A stretch of DNA of 64,000 bases from SHLQ01 sp047638715 (GTDB lineage: Bacteria; Actinomycetota; Acidimicrobiia; Acidimicrobiales; SHLQ01), in assembly GCA_047638715.1 (NCBI GenBank), contig JBLIMK010000005.1, positions 1 to 64,000 on the forward strand, written 5' to 3'. Position 1 is the first letter of the stretch; each line of letters begins with the position of its first letter. Shown piece by piece: positions 16,355-26,367 of this stretch. The notes below the pieces were generated by a model. It was not told the DNA's origin and did no database searches. It saw only the letters and a list, made by a program, of their open reading frames with translations. Position numbers and translations under genes: made by a program.

Positions 16355-18106
16355 CTAGGCGGCGTCGATCTTCACCAGCAGATCGCCGGCGCCGACCGAG
16401 TCACCTTGGGCCACCTTCACTTCGGCGATCGTGCCATCGATATCGGCAGCGATCGAGTTCTCCATCTTCATTGCCTCGAGGACCACGACAGCATCTCCAG
16501 CGGTCACGGTGTCGCCAACCGCAACCTTGACCTCGACGATCGTGCCCTGCATAGGCGCTTCGACCATGCCGTTGCCACCGCGACCGCCCCCAGTGGACGC
16601 ACCAGCAGAGCGCTTCTTTCGGACGGGCGCTGCGGCACCCGAGGTCTCGGGTACCCACAACTTGACGTCGTACTTCCGGCCGTTGACCTCGACGGGAATC
16701 TGCTTCTCGACCAGAGGTTCGCCGTCTTCATCGGCCGGCGCTGTTGCCATTGCCCTGACACCGGTGAGGTCGAGGCCGTTCTCGACCCAGTTTGTCGAGT
16801 GGGTGTTCGCCTGAAACTCGTTGGACTCAAGGATTGCGATATCGGCGGGAATCGTCGTGGCTATGCCTTCGATGACGAGCTCGTCGAGAGCGCGGAGCGC
16901 ACGGCGGATAGCGGTTGGTCGGTCATGTCCCCAGACGCAGAGCTTCCCCACGAGGTTGTCGTAGAACTGGCTTATCTGGTCGCCCGCTGAATATCCAGTG
17001 TCGAAGCGCGTGCCGAAGCCGTCGGGTGCGTCGAGCCTGGTGATCGGTCCCGGGGAGGGAAGGAAAGCGCCCTCGGCAGGATCCTCTGCGTTGATTCGAA
17101 CCTCGATCGCATGGCCGCGAATTTCGATGTCGGATTGTCCGAATGAAAGTGCCTCGCCGGAGGCAACGCGGAGCTGTTGCTCCACGAGGTCGATCCCGGT
17201 GACGAGTTCGGTGACGGGGTGTTCGACCTGTAGGCGGGTGTTCATCTCGAGATAGAAGAACTTGCCGTCTTCGAAAAGGAATTCGACCGTTCCAGCGTTG
17301 GTGTAATCGCAACCGACCGCGACTTTGATAGCGGCCTCGCTCATCGCAGCGAGAATCGACGGGTCGATGCCCGGTGCCGGCGCCTCTTCGATCAGCTTCT
17401 GGTGCCGCCGTTGCGCCGAGCAATCACGGGTTCCGAGCGAGACACAGTTGCCATGGGTATCTGCGAGGACCTGAACCTCGACGTGGCGAGGGCTCGATAG
17501 GAACTTCTCCATGTAGATTTCGTCGCGACCGAAATAGGCCAGCGATTCCCTCTGGGCCGATTCGATCGCGCTCTCGACCTCGTCGGCATTCTGGACCACC
17601 TTCATCCCGCGGCCCCCACCTCCATAGGCGGCTTTGATAGCCACCGGCCAGCCGTGTTCGTCACCAAAGGAGAGCACCTGGGCAGGATCGACGATGAGGT
17701 CGGTCGAGCCTGGAACGCCGAACACGCCAACTTTTTCGGCGGCGTGACGGGCGGAGATCTTGTCGCCCATCACCTCGATTGCTTCGGGTGGCGGACCAAT
17801 GAACGCGACACCCATGTCGGTGATGACACGTGCGAAATCGGCGTTTTCGGAGAAGAAGCCGTAGCCGGGATGCACTCCATCGGCCCCGCTCTCCTCGATG
17901 ATCTCCAGCATCCGTTCGGTGTTCAGGTAACTCTCAGCTGCGGTTTGCCCGCCCAGCGCGAACGCCTGATCAGCGAGACGCACGTGCAGAGCATCGCGGT
18001 CGAGCTCCGAGTAGACCGCGGTGGTCGTGATCCCGAGCTCCCTGCACGCGCGGATGACGCGCACGGCGATCTCTCCACGATTCGCGACCAATACGTTTGT
18101 AAGCAT
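16355..18106 (-). CDS. accA3: Acetyl/propionyl-CoA carboxylase alpha chain (biotin carboxylase + BCCP)
   Basis: A 583-residue protein joining biotin carboxylase and biotin carrier domains. Residues 1 to about 445 are the biotin carboxylase: LVANRGEIAVRVIRA at the N-terminus, the ATP loop AAYGGGGRGMKVV, and EMNTRLQVEHPVTE. A linker (about 450-510) rich in Ala/Gly precedes the carrier domain with the biotin site EAMKMEN (K547). It charges biotin with CO2 for acyl-CoA carboxylase beta subunits, which feed fatty acid and odd-chain metabolism; no beta subunit is in this window. It is divergent from the biotin ligase gene that should load K547, a telling arrangement. The symbol follows the mycobacterial name for this architecture. 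Confidence 0.93.
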   Translation of the reverse strand: MLTNVLVANRGEIAVRVIRACRELGITTTAVYSELDRDALHVRLADQAFALGGQTAAESYLNTERMLEIIEESGADGVHPGYGFFSENADFARVITDMGVAFIGPPPEAIEVMGDKISARHAAEKVGVFGVPGSTDLIVDPAQVLSFGDEHGWPVAIKAAYGGGGRGMKVVQNADEVESAIESAQRESLAYFGRDEIYMEKFLSSPRHVEVQVLADTHGNCVSLGTRDCSAQRRHQKLIEEAPAPGIDPSILAAMSEAAIKVAVGCDYTNAGTVEFLFEDGKFFYLEMNTRLQVEHPVTELVTGIDLVEQQLRVASGEALSFGQSDIEIRGHAIEVRINAEDPAEGAFLPSPGPITRLDAPDGFGTRFDTGYSAGDQISQFYDNLVGKLCVWGHDRPTAIRRALRALDELVIEGIATTIPADIAILESNEFQANTHSTNWVENGLDLTGVRAMATAPADEDGEPLVEKQIPVEVNGRKYDVKLWVPETSGAAAPVRKKRSAGASTGGGRGGNGMVEAPMQGTIVEVKVAVGDTVTAGDAVVVLEAMKMENSIAADIDGTIAEVKVAQGDSVGAGDLLVKIDAA

Positions 18107-18179
18107 CCTTGCTTTTTAGTCGAAATCTCGTGACACGACTGAGTTGGCTCGGTGAGACATATGGGACACACTCGGACCC

Positions 18180-18944
18180 ATGGAGACTTCGGGAATGCGA
18201 TCGGGCCGATTTGGTTCGGTGAAGTGGGTAGCTTCAACCGGCTCGACAAACGACGATCTGACGGCGATCGCCGAACGGGAGCCGAATGTTGCTGAAGTGC
18301 TGACCGCTGACCTGCAGACCACGGGACGTGGTCGCCGCGGTCGGACCTGGGACATGACTCCCGGCGGCGGATTGCTCATCTCGTTCTACGTGCCGTGGAC
18401 CGCAACCGAATCTGCGCACTTGGTCCCGACGGCACTCGGCGTTGCGGCGGTCGACGCCGTGGGTCGCCTCGGGCGCCCTATCGGACTCAAATGGCCGAAC
18501 GATCTCGTCGTGGCCGACGGAAGAAAACTCGGAGGAATGCTCGGCAACACCGTTTGGGTCGATGGAGCACTTTCGGGTGTCGTCGTTGGCCTTGGATGCA
18601 ACGTCAGCTGGCCGCCGGAGGGGGAGGATGGCCTCGAACAGGCGATCTCGCTCGATCGGCTCGGCCCCGAACCAATCGACCGAACACAATTCGCGACCGA
18701 GCTCATCTCGTTCTTCGATAGCGAACTCGATCGGCTCTCGACGTCGTCGGTGTCGCTCCTCCACGACCGCTACCGCGATCGCTGTTTTACTCTTGGCAAA
18801 AGCGTTCGGATCGAAGGAACTTCGGGCGGACACGTCACCGGAGTTGCAACCGACATCGACCCATCGGGAGCCCTGCTGGTCGATGTCGATGGAGTGCAAC
18901 GACGAGTCGACGTTGGTGACGTGGTGCACCTTCGCCCGGCATAG
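18180..18944 (+). CDS. birA: Biotin--[acetyl-CoA-carboxylase] ligase
   Basis: A 254-residue biotin protein ligase that makes biotinyl-AMP and transfers biotin to the carrier lysine. The catalytic signature TTGRGRRGRTW (about 42-52) and KWPNDLVV...RKLGGML (about 103-123) are clear, and the C-terminal SH3-like part ends in VDVGDVVHLRP. There is no N-terminal helix-turn-helix, so this is a non-repressor BirA as in other Actinomycetota. It lies 73 bases from and divergent to the biotin carboxylase/BCCP gene, its likely substrate. Confidence 0.93.
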   Translation: METSGMRSGRFGSVKWVASTGSTNDDLTAIAEREPNVAEVLTADLQTTGRGRRGRTWDMTPGGGLLISFYVPWTATESAHLVPTALGVAAVDAVGRLGRPIGLKWPNDLVVADGRKLGGMLGNTVWVDGALSGVVVGLGCNVSWPPEGEDGLEQAISLDRLGPEPIDRTQFATELISFFDSELDRLSTSSVSLLHDRYRDRCFTLGKSVRIEGTSGGHVTGVATDIDPSGALLVDVDGVQRRVDVGDVVHLRPA

Positions 18945-18993
18945 TGCCGATGATCGGTTGTCGCGCTGACGCACGACTACCGTTGTCTCTGCA

Positions 18994-20595
18994 ATGACAG
19001 CCCCTGGTAAGCGCCCATTTCCCCGCCTTGGGTTCCGTGGGCGTCTCCGGCGTACGTGGCCGCAGCGCTTTCTCCTCCTGCTGGGACCCGTCGTCGCCGT
19101 CGCCTTTTTTCTCGCGGCAGACGTCTTCTGGGAAGCGCGGGCTGTCCTGGCTGAACTTCCGCGCATCAAAGTGGGTCCCGACATCCTGGCTCAGTCCGGC
19201 GAGCCGGGAGATCCCGTGAACGTCCTGCTCGTGGGTGTCGACAGCTCGGAGGGTCTCGACCCCGACGACCCGGTCCGCGAGGGGCGACACGTCGAGGATG
19301 AGGCTCGCGGCGTCGTTCGTCCAGACACGATTCTCGTCCTCCGATTGGACCCTGCCACCGGCAACGCATCGGTGCTTTCATTGCCTCGCGATCTCATCGT
19401 CGAGGTGCCTGGAGGCGCGACCACACGAATAAACGCAACCCAGGCCGTCGGCGGCATGGACGCGTTGATCAGCACGATCGATAACAACTTCGCTATTCCG
19501 ATCAACCATTTTGTGGTGGCCGACTTCGCTGGGTTCGCCGACATTGTGGAAATCGTTGGGGGAGTACCGATCTATTTCCCGTACACGACGCGAGACCTCG
19601 GTTCGGGGCTCGTCATCGACGAGCCGGGTTGCTGGTCGCTGAATGGCAGCGAGTCGTTGGGGTATGTACGTGCGCGCAAGATCGAAGAACTCATCGACGG
19701 CGAGTGGGTGCCCCTGGCCGCTACATCCCCCGATCTCGCCCGAATCGAGCGCCAACAACAGTTCCTAGTGCTTGCGTTGGAGCAGGTTCTCGACGTCGGT
19801 CGATCCGACCTCAGTCGGATCGGTGAGTTCATCGATGCAGGGACACAGGCGGTTCAGCTGGACGAATCGTTGACGCCCGGTGACATGCTCGAGCTCGCAT
19901 CGGCCTTCTCGGACTACGACACCGAAGCCCTGCGAGTTTCGACGCTGCCGGTCGCTGCCGAGTTTGCTGAGGACGGAAGGTATTTGGGCGAGGCGATGAT
20001 CGAAGAAGAATCCCAAGAACTGCTAGCGATCTTTCAAGGACAATCCGACGGGGTACGGCCCGATCAGGTGACGGTCGAGGTTCGCTCCACTCGAAATGCT
20101 CAAGTCGAGCAGCTCCTCGAGCGTGGTTTCGATGCGGTGGCCAGCGAACCGTCGACGAGCGGCGCGCCCACGATTGTTCACTTCGATCCAGCCGATCGTG
20201 ACGAGGCTTTGCTCCTCATCCGATATTTGGAGGGGATTCCCATCGTCTCGCTCGAACCCGGTTCGCCCTTGCGTCTCGATGTTGGGCCCGACTTCTCAGG
20301 AATTCGGCCGTTCCCTCGCCCGATGCGAGACATATCGCCGGGTCTGGATTCGCGGATTCGCGCCGCCGCAGCGTCGGGAGCGCCCGCATCTTCGGTCGCT
20401 ACAGCGACGGGCGATCCGCCGCCAACGTCGGCCGATTCTGATGGAAATACCGGCGGTCCAGATTCGACCTCAACCTCTGTGCAACAAAGTGCCGATGTGC
20501 CAAAGGACCCAACGACCTCCGTCGATCCGTCTCGTACCCTCGACATACGAGGGAGACCACCCGAGAATATGGCGTGCGGTCCGACGGGCAACTGA
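18994..20595 (+). CDS. LytR-CpsA-Psr (LCP) family glycopolymer transferase
   Basis: A 533-residue membrane-anchored protein. A basic N-terminal tail is followed by one membrane helix (about 25-45), then the LCP domain (about 70-260) with VLLVGVDSSEG, RPDTILVLRLDP, SLPRDLIVEVPG and RINATQAVGG, the segments that hold the pyrophosphate-lipid-binding arginines and aspartates. A LytR-C-like domain (about 345-425) follows, then a low-complexity Ser/Thr/Pro tail. LCP proteins move lipid-linked glycans to peptidoglycan outside the membrane. It opens a plus-strand run of UDP-sugar and glycosyltransferase genes, which fits ligation of the polysaccharide those genes make. Confidence 0.9.
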   Translation: MTAPGKRPFPRLGFRGRLRRTWPQRFLLLLGPVVAVAFFLAADVFWEARAVLAELPRIKVGPDILAQSGEPGDPVNVLLVGVDSSEGLDPDDPVREGRHVEDEARGVVRPDTILVLRLDPATGNASVLSLPRDLIVEVPGGATTRINATQAVGGMDALISTIDNNFAIPINHFVVADFAGFADIVEIVGGVPIYFPYTTRDLGSGLVIDEPGCWSLNGSESLGYVRARKIEELIDGEWVPLAATSPDLARIERQQQFLVLALEQVLDVGRSDLSRIGEFIDAGTQAVQLDESLTPGDMLELASAFSDYDTEALRVSTLPVAAEFAEDGRYLGEAMIEEESQELLAIFQGQSDGVRPDQVTVEVRSTRNAQVEQLLERGFDAVASEPSTSGAPTIVHFDPADRDEALLLIRYLEGIPIVSLEPGSPLRLDVGPDFSGIRPFPRPMRDISPGLDSRIRAAAASGAPASSVATATGDPPPTSADSDGNTGGPDSTSTSVQQSADVPKDPTTSVDPSRTLDIRGRPPENMACGPTGN

Positions 20596-20613
20596 ACACG
20601 AGGAGAGATTCAG

Positions 20614-21912
20614 ATGGGAGTTACCGAGACCCAGGCCACGTCGCGCATAGCTGTGGTTGGTACGGGCTACGTCGGTCTGACGACCGGTGCGTGTTTCGCC
20701 CAGTTGGGCCACGACGTGCTGTGTGCAGATATCGATGCCCACAAGGTCGACATGTTGAAGAGGGGCGAGATCCCAATTCACGAGGATGGCCTCGAATTGA
20801 TCGTTCAGGAGAACATGAAGGCGGGCCGTCTCGATTTTGTTCTCGGCGCTGAGCATGCCGTCAAGGGGCGCGAGTTCATTTACCTCTGTGTGCCGACGCC
20901 ACAGGGAGCGGACGGTCGAGCCGATCTGTCCTATGTCGAGGCAGCGGCACGCGAGATCGCACCCTTCCTCGACCGTGGTGCTGTCGTGGTGAACAAGTCG
21001 ACGGTTCCGGTGGGGTCGACGCTTCTCGTCGAGCGCGCCATGGAGCGCCCCGATGTACACGTCGTCTCGAACCCGGAGTTCCTTCGTGAAGGTTCAGCTG
21101 TTAGCGACTTCCTCAACCCGGACCGCGTGGTCATTGGGGCCGACGATCGTGGCGCTGCATCGAGGGTGGCCGCGTTGTACCTCGGGGTGCGTGCCCCGAT
21201 CCTGATCACAGATCCGGCATCGGCCGAGACGTGCAAGTACGCAGCGAACGCATTCCTCGCCACCAAGATCAGTTTTGCCAACGCCGTCGCAGCAGTTTGT
21301 GAAGCTGCGGGCGCAGATGTTGCTGACGTGCTTATGGGCATTGGCTACGACAGCCGAATTGGTCACCACTTCTTGAGGCCAGGTCCAGGCTGGGGCGGCT
21401 CTTGCTTCCCGAAGGACACCAAGGCCATGATCGGCATCGCCGAGGATGCGGGGTACGACTTCGCATTCTTGAAGGGTGTCATCGAGGTCAACGAGCAGCA
21501 GTTCGGTCGCGTGGTCGACAAGATCACGCTCGCAGCTGGAGATACGCTTGAGGGCGTCAACATCGGAGTTCTCGGATTGACGTTCAAAGCTGGCACCGAT
21601 GACATGCGCGACTCTCCGTCGATCGAAATTGTTGGTCGGCTGATAGCGGCAGGCGCAAACGTCAAGGCGTATGACCCGGTCGCAAAACATTGTCCGATCG
21701 AGGGTGTCGAGGTCGTTGGTGACGCTTATGCGGCTGCTGAGGGCGCTGACGTTCTGACGATTCTCACCGAGTGGGAAGAATTCAAGTTCCTCGATCTCGA
21801 CAAGATCAGCGAAGTCATGTCGAACAAACACATCGTCGATGCCCGAAATCTTCTCGATCGTGGAGCGGTGCGTCGTCGCGGATTTACTTACCAGGGGATT
21901 GGTCGCTCCTAA
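20614..21912 (+). CDS. ugd: UDP-glucose 6-dehydrogenase
   Basis: A 432-residue enzyme that oxidises UDP-glucose twice to UDP-glucuronate with NAD. The N-terminal Rossmann motif is VVGTGYVGLTTGACFA; the catalytic cysteine lies in GPGWGGSCFPKDTKA (about 252-266), and the C-terminal UDP-binding domain includes GLTFKAGTDDMRDSPS. A GAGGAGAG-type ribosome binding site lies about ten bases upstream. The TAA stop shares one base with the ATG of the UDP-xylose synthase gene (TAATG), so product and next enzyme are made together. Confidence 0.94.
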   Translation: MGVTETQATSRIAVVGTGYVGLTTGACFAQLGHDVLCADIDAHKVDMLKRGEIPIHEDGLELIVQENMKAGRLDFVLGAEHAVKGREFIYLCVPTPQGADGRADLSYVEAAAREIAPFLDRGAVVVNKSTVPVGSTLLVERAMERPDVHVVSNPEFLREGSAVSDFLNPDRVVIGADDRGAASRVAALYLGVRAPILITDPASAETCKYAANAFLATKISFANAVAAVCEAAGADVADVLMGIGYDSRIGHHFLRPGPGWGGSCFPKDTKAMIGIAEDAGYDFAFLKGVIEVNEQQFGRVVDKITLAAGDTLEGVNIGVLGLTFKAGTDDMRDSPSIEIVGRLIAAGANVKAYDPVAKHCPIEGVEVVGDAYAAAEGADVLTILTEWEEFKFLDLDKISEVMSNKHIVDARNLLDRGAVRRRGFTYQGIGRS

Positions 21913-22853
21913 TGCCTCGCGTGGTCATCACGGGCGGCGCAGGATTCCTCGGCTCTCATTTGGGGGATGCACTCTTGGCCCGAGGAGACGAGGTCGTCGC
22001 TGTCGACAACTTGGTCACCGGTGAGACTCGCAACATCGAACACAACTTTGGCCACGACGGCTTCTCCTTCGCAAACAGCGACGTGTCGAATTACCTCTGG
22101 GTTCCGGGCGAGATCGATGTCGTGATGCACTTCGCCTCTCCCGCATCGCCGATCGACTACCTCGAAATGCCGATTCAGACGCTCAAGGTTGGTTCACTCG
22201 GCACACACAACAGCCTTGGCCTAGCGAAGGCAAAGGGTGCCAAGTTCTTCATGGCCTCGACATCGGAGGTCTATGGAGATCCTCTCGTGCACCCTCAAAA
22301 TGAGAGCTACTGGGGCAACGTCAACCCTGTTGGGCCTCGCGGTGTCTACGACGAAGCAAAACGTTTCTCCGAGGCGATGACCATGGCGTACCACACCCAT
22401 CACGGTCTCGATACTCGTATCGTTCGCATCTTCAACACGTACGGTCCGCGCATGCGGCCAAACGATGGACGAGTCGTTTCCAATTTCATCGTCCAGGCAT
22501 TGCGGGGTGAGGACCTGACCATCTATGGCGATGGTTCACAGACCCGAAGCTTTACCTATGTAGCCGATGAGGTCAGAGGATTTCTGGCGCTCCTCGACAG
22601 CGATGTGACGACACCCACAAACATCGGTAACCCGAATGAGTTCACCATTAGTCAGTTGGCCGAACTCGTCGTCGAGATGGTGAACGCCGAAAGCAAAGTC
22701 ACCTATCACGATCTGCCCGTCGACGATCCCATGCAGCGCAAGCCAGACATTTCCAAAGCGCGCGAATTATTGGGATGGGAACCGACCATTCAGCTACGCG
22801 AAGGTCTGGGCCACACCATCGAATACTTCGACGCTTTGATGAAAGAGGGCTGA
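21912..22853 (+). CDS. uxs: UDP-glucuronate decarboxylase (UDP-xylose synthase)
   Basis: A 313-residue SDR enzyme that decarboxylates UDP-glucuronate to UDP-xylose. The ATG at 21912 overlaps the ugd stop and gives MPRVVITGGAGFLGSHL. Family hallmarks are HFASPASPIDYLEMPI, the STSEVYGDP loop, YWGNVNPVGPRGVYDEAKR with the catalytic tyrosine-lysine pair, and RIFNTYGPRMRPNDGRVV. This pattern is specific to UXS rather than UDP-galactose epimerase or RmlB. Paired with ugd it implies a xylose- or glucuronate-containing envelope polymer assembled by the three downstream GT4 enzymes. Confidence 0.93.
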   Translation: MPRVVITGGAGFLGSHLGDALLARGDEVVAVDNLVTGETRNIEHNFGHDGFSFANSDVSNYLWVPGEIDVVMHFASPASPIDYLEMPIQTLKVGSLGTHNSLGLAKAKGAKFFMASTSEVYGDPLVHPQNESYWGNVNPVGPRGVYDEAKRFSEAMTMAYHTHHGLDTRIVRIFNTYGPRMRPNDGRVVSNFIVQALRGEDLTIYGDGSQTRSFTYVADEVRGFLALLDSDVTTPTNIGNPNEFTISQLAELVVEMVNAESKVTYHDLPVDDPMQRKPDISKARELLGWEPTIQLREGLGHTIEYFDALMKEG

Positions 22854-22896
22854 TCGAAGGATCACCCGATCCGCTCCGATCGGTTACCTTCGATAC

Positions 22897-23958
22897 GTGA
22901 CCCGGGCTGCGATTCTCGTCGAACAGAACTGGAATACGGTGCCGGGCGGGACCGCTCGCGCGACGAACAACCTGATCGACGCACTGCACGAGCACACCGA
23001 TGCTCGGGTCGTTGGGGTTCACGGACTCCACCGACGAGCCCCAGGCCTCGAGCTTCCCTCCGCAATGGAAACCGCCCGGGTTCCATTCCCGGGACGTGTC
23101 ATTGCCGAGGCATGGAGTCGTGGGCAGGGGCCGTCGATCGACCGTTGGATCGACGCCGATGTCGTCCACGCTCCGGCCTACGTGCTGCCGAAGACGAAGA
23201 AGCCGCTCGTCGCCACAATCCACGACCTCGCGTTCGTGCGTCACCCCGAATGGTTCACGCCGCATGGCGTTCGGTATTTCACCAGGTTCCTCGACCGGGT
23301 TCGTGACACCGACACGATGGTTATCACTCCATCTCAGACGACAGCGAACGACTGTGCTGCTCGAGGGATCGACCGAGCGAACCTTCGCGTCATTCCCTGG
23401 GGGATCGACGTCCGAATCGCCACCGACGATGACGTGGTGGAAGTACGTCAGCGTTATTCGCTTCCTGAGGTCTTCGTACTTTTTGTTGGAACGCTCGAAC
23501 CACGAAAGAACTTGACCACGCTGGCCGAGGCGATGTCGAAGGTGTCCTCAGCGCCGCTTGTGGTCGCAGGCCCGACAGGCTGGGGCGATGTCGATCTGCC
23601 GGGTAGCTGGATGCTCGGCGAGGTACCCGCCGCCGATATTGAGGCGCTCATGGCCGCTGCGACCGTTCTTGCCTATCCCAGCCATTTTGAGGGCTTTGGC
23701 CTTCCGGTGCTGGAGGCGATGGCGCAGGGTACCCCTGTCGTCACGACTGCGGAAACGGCCCCGGCCGAGGTTGCTGGCGGCGGCGGTCTGACGATCGACT
23801 CCCATTCAGTGGACGAGTTGGCCGACGCACTCCGGTCGTTGATCGACTCACCCGAACAACGACGAACACTTGGGGAGGCGGCGAAGATCCGGGCTGCGGA
23901 CTTCCGTTGGGATGTAACCGCCCGTGCAACGGCCAAGGTGTACGAGGAGATTTCGTGA
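22897..23958 (+). CDS. Glycosyltransferase family 4
   Basis: A 353-residue GT-B glycosyltransferase with a GTG start. The N-terminal acceptor half includes NTVPGGTARATNNLI and ATIHDLAFVRHPEWF; the C-terminal donor half has VLFVGTLEPRKNLTTL, then YPSHFEGFGLPVLEAMAQGTPVV (the E-x7-E motif) and a closing amphipathic helix. The protein has no membrane helix and should act at the inner face of the membrane. It is the first of three GT4 genes in a row after ugd-uxs. Confidence 0.9.
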   Translation: MTRAAILVEQNWNTVPGGTARATNNLIDALHEHTDARVVGVHGLHRRAPGLELPSAMETARVPFPGRVIAEAWSRGQGPSIDRWIDADVVHAPAYVLPKTKKPLVATIHDLAFVRHPEWFTPHGVRYFTRFLDRVRDTDTMVITPSQTTANDCAARGIDRANLRVIPWGIDVRIATDDDVVEVRQRYSLPEVFVLFVGTLEPRKNLTTLAEAMSKVSSAPLVVAGPTGWGDVDLPGSWMLGEVPAADIEALMAAATVLAYPSHFEGFGLPVLEAMAQGTPVVTTAETAPAEVAGGGGLTIDSHSVDELADALRSLIDSPEQRRTLGEAAKIRAADFRWDVTARATAKVYEEIS

Positions 23959-23983
23959 CGCCGTTCTCTTGGATGTGTTGCAC

Positions 23984-25102
23984 ATGAGCCCTGGTCGCAT
24001 CGGAGTCAATCTCCTGTGGCTTCGCCCCGGACAGGTCGGCGGAACCGAGACCTACATCCGTCGCGTTCTGCGAGCAGTTTCTGTATCCGACTCCAACATC
24101 GAGTGGCACCTCTTCGGCACCGATGCGGCGATACGTGCAGCCCGACCCGACGATTCGAATTGTGTCGTTCACGAATCGGGGTCGTTGACGACCTCTCGGG
24201 CGAGACGAGTGGTCGCCGAACGAACGTGGTTGAAATCTGAGCTTGGGTCGAACCTCGATGTGGTGCACCATCCGGGCGGAACGGTGCCGTTCGCTTCGGA
24301 AACCCCAACGATTCTCACCCTGCACGATCTCCAGCCGCTCGAACTTCCGGGAAACTTCTCGAGGGTCAAGCGGCAATTTCTCCGCCGAGCGATTCCGACC
24401 GCGGTCGAACGAGCCGATGTGGTTGCCACACCGAGCGACTGGGTGCGCGAGCAGGTCATCGATCGGTTTGGGATTTCAGGCGACCGGGTAATAACAGTTT
24501 CGGCATTTGCTGAACCGGTCGATCTGTCGCTCGATCCGCGGCCGACCTCGGGCCTTCAACAGCTCTTCGCCCAAGGGCCGGTCATCTTTTATCCAGCCAT
24601 GACGATGGCACACAAGAACCATCGCTTGCTCTTCGACGCGTTCGGCGACGCGGTCCGCCGTGAACCAGATCTGCAACTGATTTGTGTCGGGGCGGTCGGG
24701 CGTGATGATGCCGACATCCGCGCGCACGCTGACTCGGTCTCGAGCCGCATCCATGTGCTCGGGCACGTTGCGCGACGAGATCTTGACGCTCTGTTTCTTC
24801 GATCCGAGCTGATGGTTTTCCCTTCGCGTTATGAAGGGTTTGGGCTGCCGATCCTCGAAGCACAACACGCTGGGCTGCCCGTGGTCGCCTCCAATGCCAC
24901 AGCGCTGCCCGAGGTCGCGGGATCATCGACGATCCTGCTCGACCCCGATGACCGCGATGCATGGTCTACCGCGATGCTGGATCGGCCCGGCGTCGAAGAG
25001 CGGGCACGTCACGTTGCCGATGGCTTCACCAATGCTCGCCGCTATGGTCCAGAACACACAGCGGAACAGCAACTACGCGCATATGAGCGCTTGACGTCGT
25101 AA
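23984..25102 (+). CDS. Glycosyltransferase family 4
   Basis: A 372-residue GT-B enzyme. The ATG at 23984 is preferred since it opens with MSPGRIGVNLLWLRPGQVGG, the glycine-rich acceptor loop; GTG 23975 is possible. The donor half holds VIFYPAMTMAHKNHRLL and the E-x7-E motif in YEGFGLPILEAQHAG. A basic segment (RARRVVAERTWLKSEL, about 70-85) matches GT4 enzymes that use lipid-linked acceptors. It follows the preceding GT4 by 25 bases and precedes the next by 11, so all three are probably one transcript. Specificity is unknown. Confidence 0.87.
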   Translation: MSPGRIGVNLLWLRPGQVGGTETYIRRVLRAVSVSDSNIEWHLFGTDAAIRAARPDDSNCVVHESGSLTTSRARRVVAERTWLKSELGSNLDVVHHPGGTVPFASETPTILTLHDLQPLELPGNFSRVKRQFLRRAIPTAVERADVVATPSDWVREQVIDRFGISGDRVITVSAFAEPVDLSLDPRPTSGLQQLFAQGPVIFYPAMTMAHKNHRLLFDAFGDAVRREPDLQLICVGAVGRDDADIRAHADSVSSRIHVLGHVARRDLDALFLRSELMVFPSRYEGFGLPILEAQHAGLPVVASNATALPEVAGSSTILLDPDDRDAWSTAMLDRPGVEERARHVADGFTNARRYGPEHTAEQQLRAYERLTS

Positions 25103-25113
25103 TCTACTTCACG

Positions 25114-26325
25114 GTGAAAATTCAGGTCCTTTGCCCCCACTTCGAACCCGATAGCGCCCCAACGGGCGAGTTCATGAGCGCCATCGTTAACCATCTCGGC
25201 GACATGGGCCACGAGTTGCACGTTGTGACCGCGCTGCCCTGGTACCGCGATCACGCCGTCGAAGCAGGCTGGGAAGGCAAACTGACCCGCACCGAGACGC
25301 GCTCGTGGGGACAGATCACTCGGGTACATCCATTTCCTACGGACAAGTCCAACATCGGTGCGAGGGCCGCCGCGTTCGCTGGGTTCACTGCGATCGGCCT
25401 CGGTACGGCGGTGATCGATCGGTTTGACGCCGACGTGGTGTTTGCAATGTCACCGCCGCTCTCGCTCGGGGTTGCTGGATGGCTCGCCGCGAAACGGCGT
25501 CGCGTTCCTTTCGTGTTCAACATTCAAGATGTGTTTCCCGATGTGGCGATCGAGACCGGCACGATTTCGAGCCCGCGGGTCATCGCTGCTGCGAAGAGGT
25601 TGGAGAAGTTCGTTTACGACCGAGCCGATGTGGTCACGGTCTTGAGCGAGGAAATGCAGCGCAACGTTCAAGACAAGACCGATTCGGCCACTCGCATCAT
25701 TCCTAATTTCGTCGACATCTCGACGTTCGAACCCCAGCCTTTGGAAAATTCGTATCGACGCGAGTTCGGACTCGAGGGCAAACGGGTCGTGATGTACTGC
25801 GGAAATGTCGGGTTCTCCCAGTCGATCGAGCTCTTGGCAGACGCGGCGCGAGAGATGGCCGATCTCGATGATGTGGTCTTCATCGTCAATGGCGGTGGGT
25901 CTGCGATCGGCGAGGTGAAACGGCGAGCGAAGGGTCTGTCGAACTTCCGGGTGATCCCATATCAGCCGGTCGAACGGGTTCCCGAGGTCCTCGCCGCTGC
26001 CGATATCCACGTAATTCCGCTTCGCAAGGGTCTCGCGTGGTCGAGCGTGCCGTCCAAGCTCTACAAGATTCTCGCGGTCGAACGGCCTGTGATCGCGAGC
26101 GTCGACGAAGGCACCGAGGTCGGTCGCGTGGTCATCGATGCGGGGGCCGGGCATGCAGTTCCTCCCGATGTTGCTGGCCCGCTCGTGGCTTCGCTGCGCG
26201 AGCTGCTCGCCTCGGAATCGACCCGAAATCAGATGGGCCGCGCTGGTCGGGCATGGGTCGAGCAGTGGGTAACGCCCGAACGTGCGGCCGCGGAATATGA
26301 ACAAGTGTTTGATGAACTTCTCTAA
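25114..26325 (+). CDS. Glycosyltransferase family 4, WbuB/WcaI-like
   Basis: A 403-residue enzyme with a GTG start, opening MKIQVLCPHFEPDSAPTGEF as in WbuB/WcaI-type glycosyltransferases. Other family segments are FNIQDVFPDVAIETG (about 137-151), NFVDISTF, MYCGNVGFSQSIELL, and an acidic donor region including VPSKLYKILAVERPVIA. Members add fucosamine or fucose-like residues to undecaprenyl-linked sugars; the actual donor here is not predictable, though UDP-xylose or a GDP-deoxyhexose is available from neighbouring loci. Confidence 0.87.
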   Translation: MKIQVLCPHFEPDSAPTGEFMSAIVNHLGDMGHELHVVTALPWYRDHAVEAGWEGKLTRTETRSWGQITRVHPFPTDKSNIGARAAAFAGFTAIGLGTAVIDRFDADVVFAMSPPLSLGVAGWLAAKRRRVPFVFNIQDVFPDVAIETGTISSPRVIAAAKRLEKFVYDRADVVTVLSEEMQRNVQDKTDSATRIIPNFVDISTFEPQPLENSYRREFGLEGKRVVMYCGNVGFSQSIELLADAAREMADLDDVVFIVNGGGSAIGEVKRRAKGLSNFRVIPYQPVERVPEVLAAADIHVIPLRKGLAWSSVPSKLYKILAVERPVIASVDEGTEVGRVVIDAGAGHAVPPDVAGPLVASLRELLASESTRNQMGRAGRAWVEQWVTPERAAAEYEQVFDELL

Positions 26326-26367
26326 GCGCGATTCCTTTACGCTCCGATGCCGCTAGCGTTATCTGCC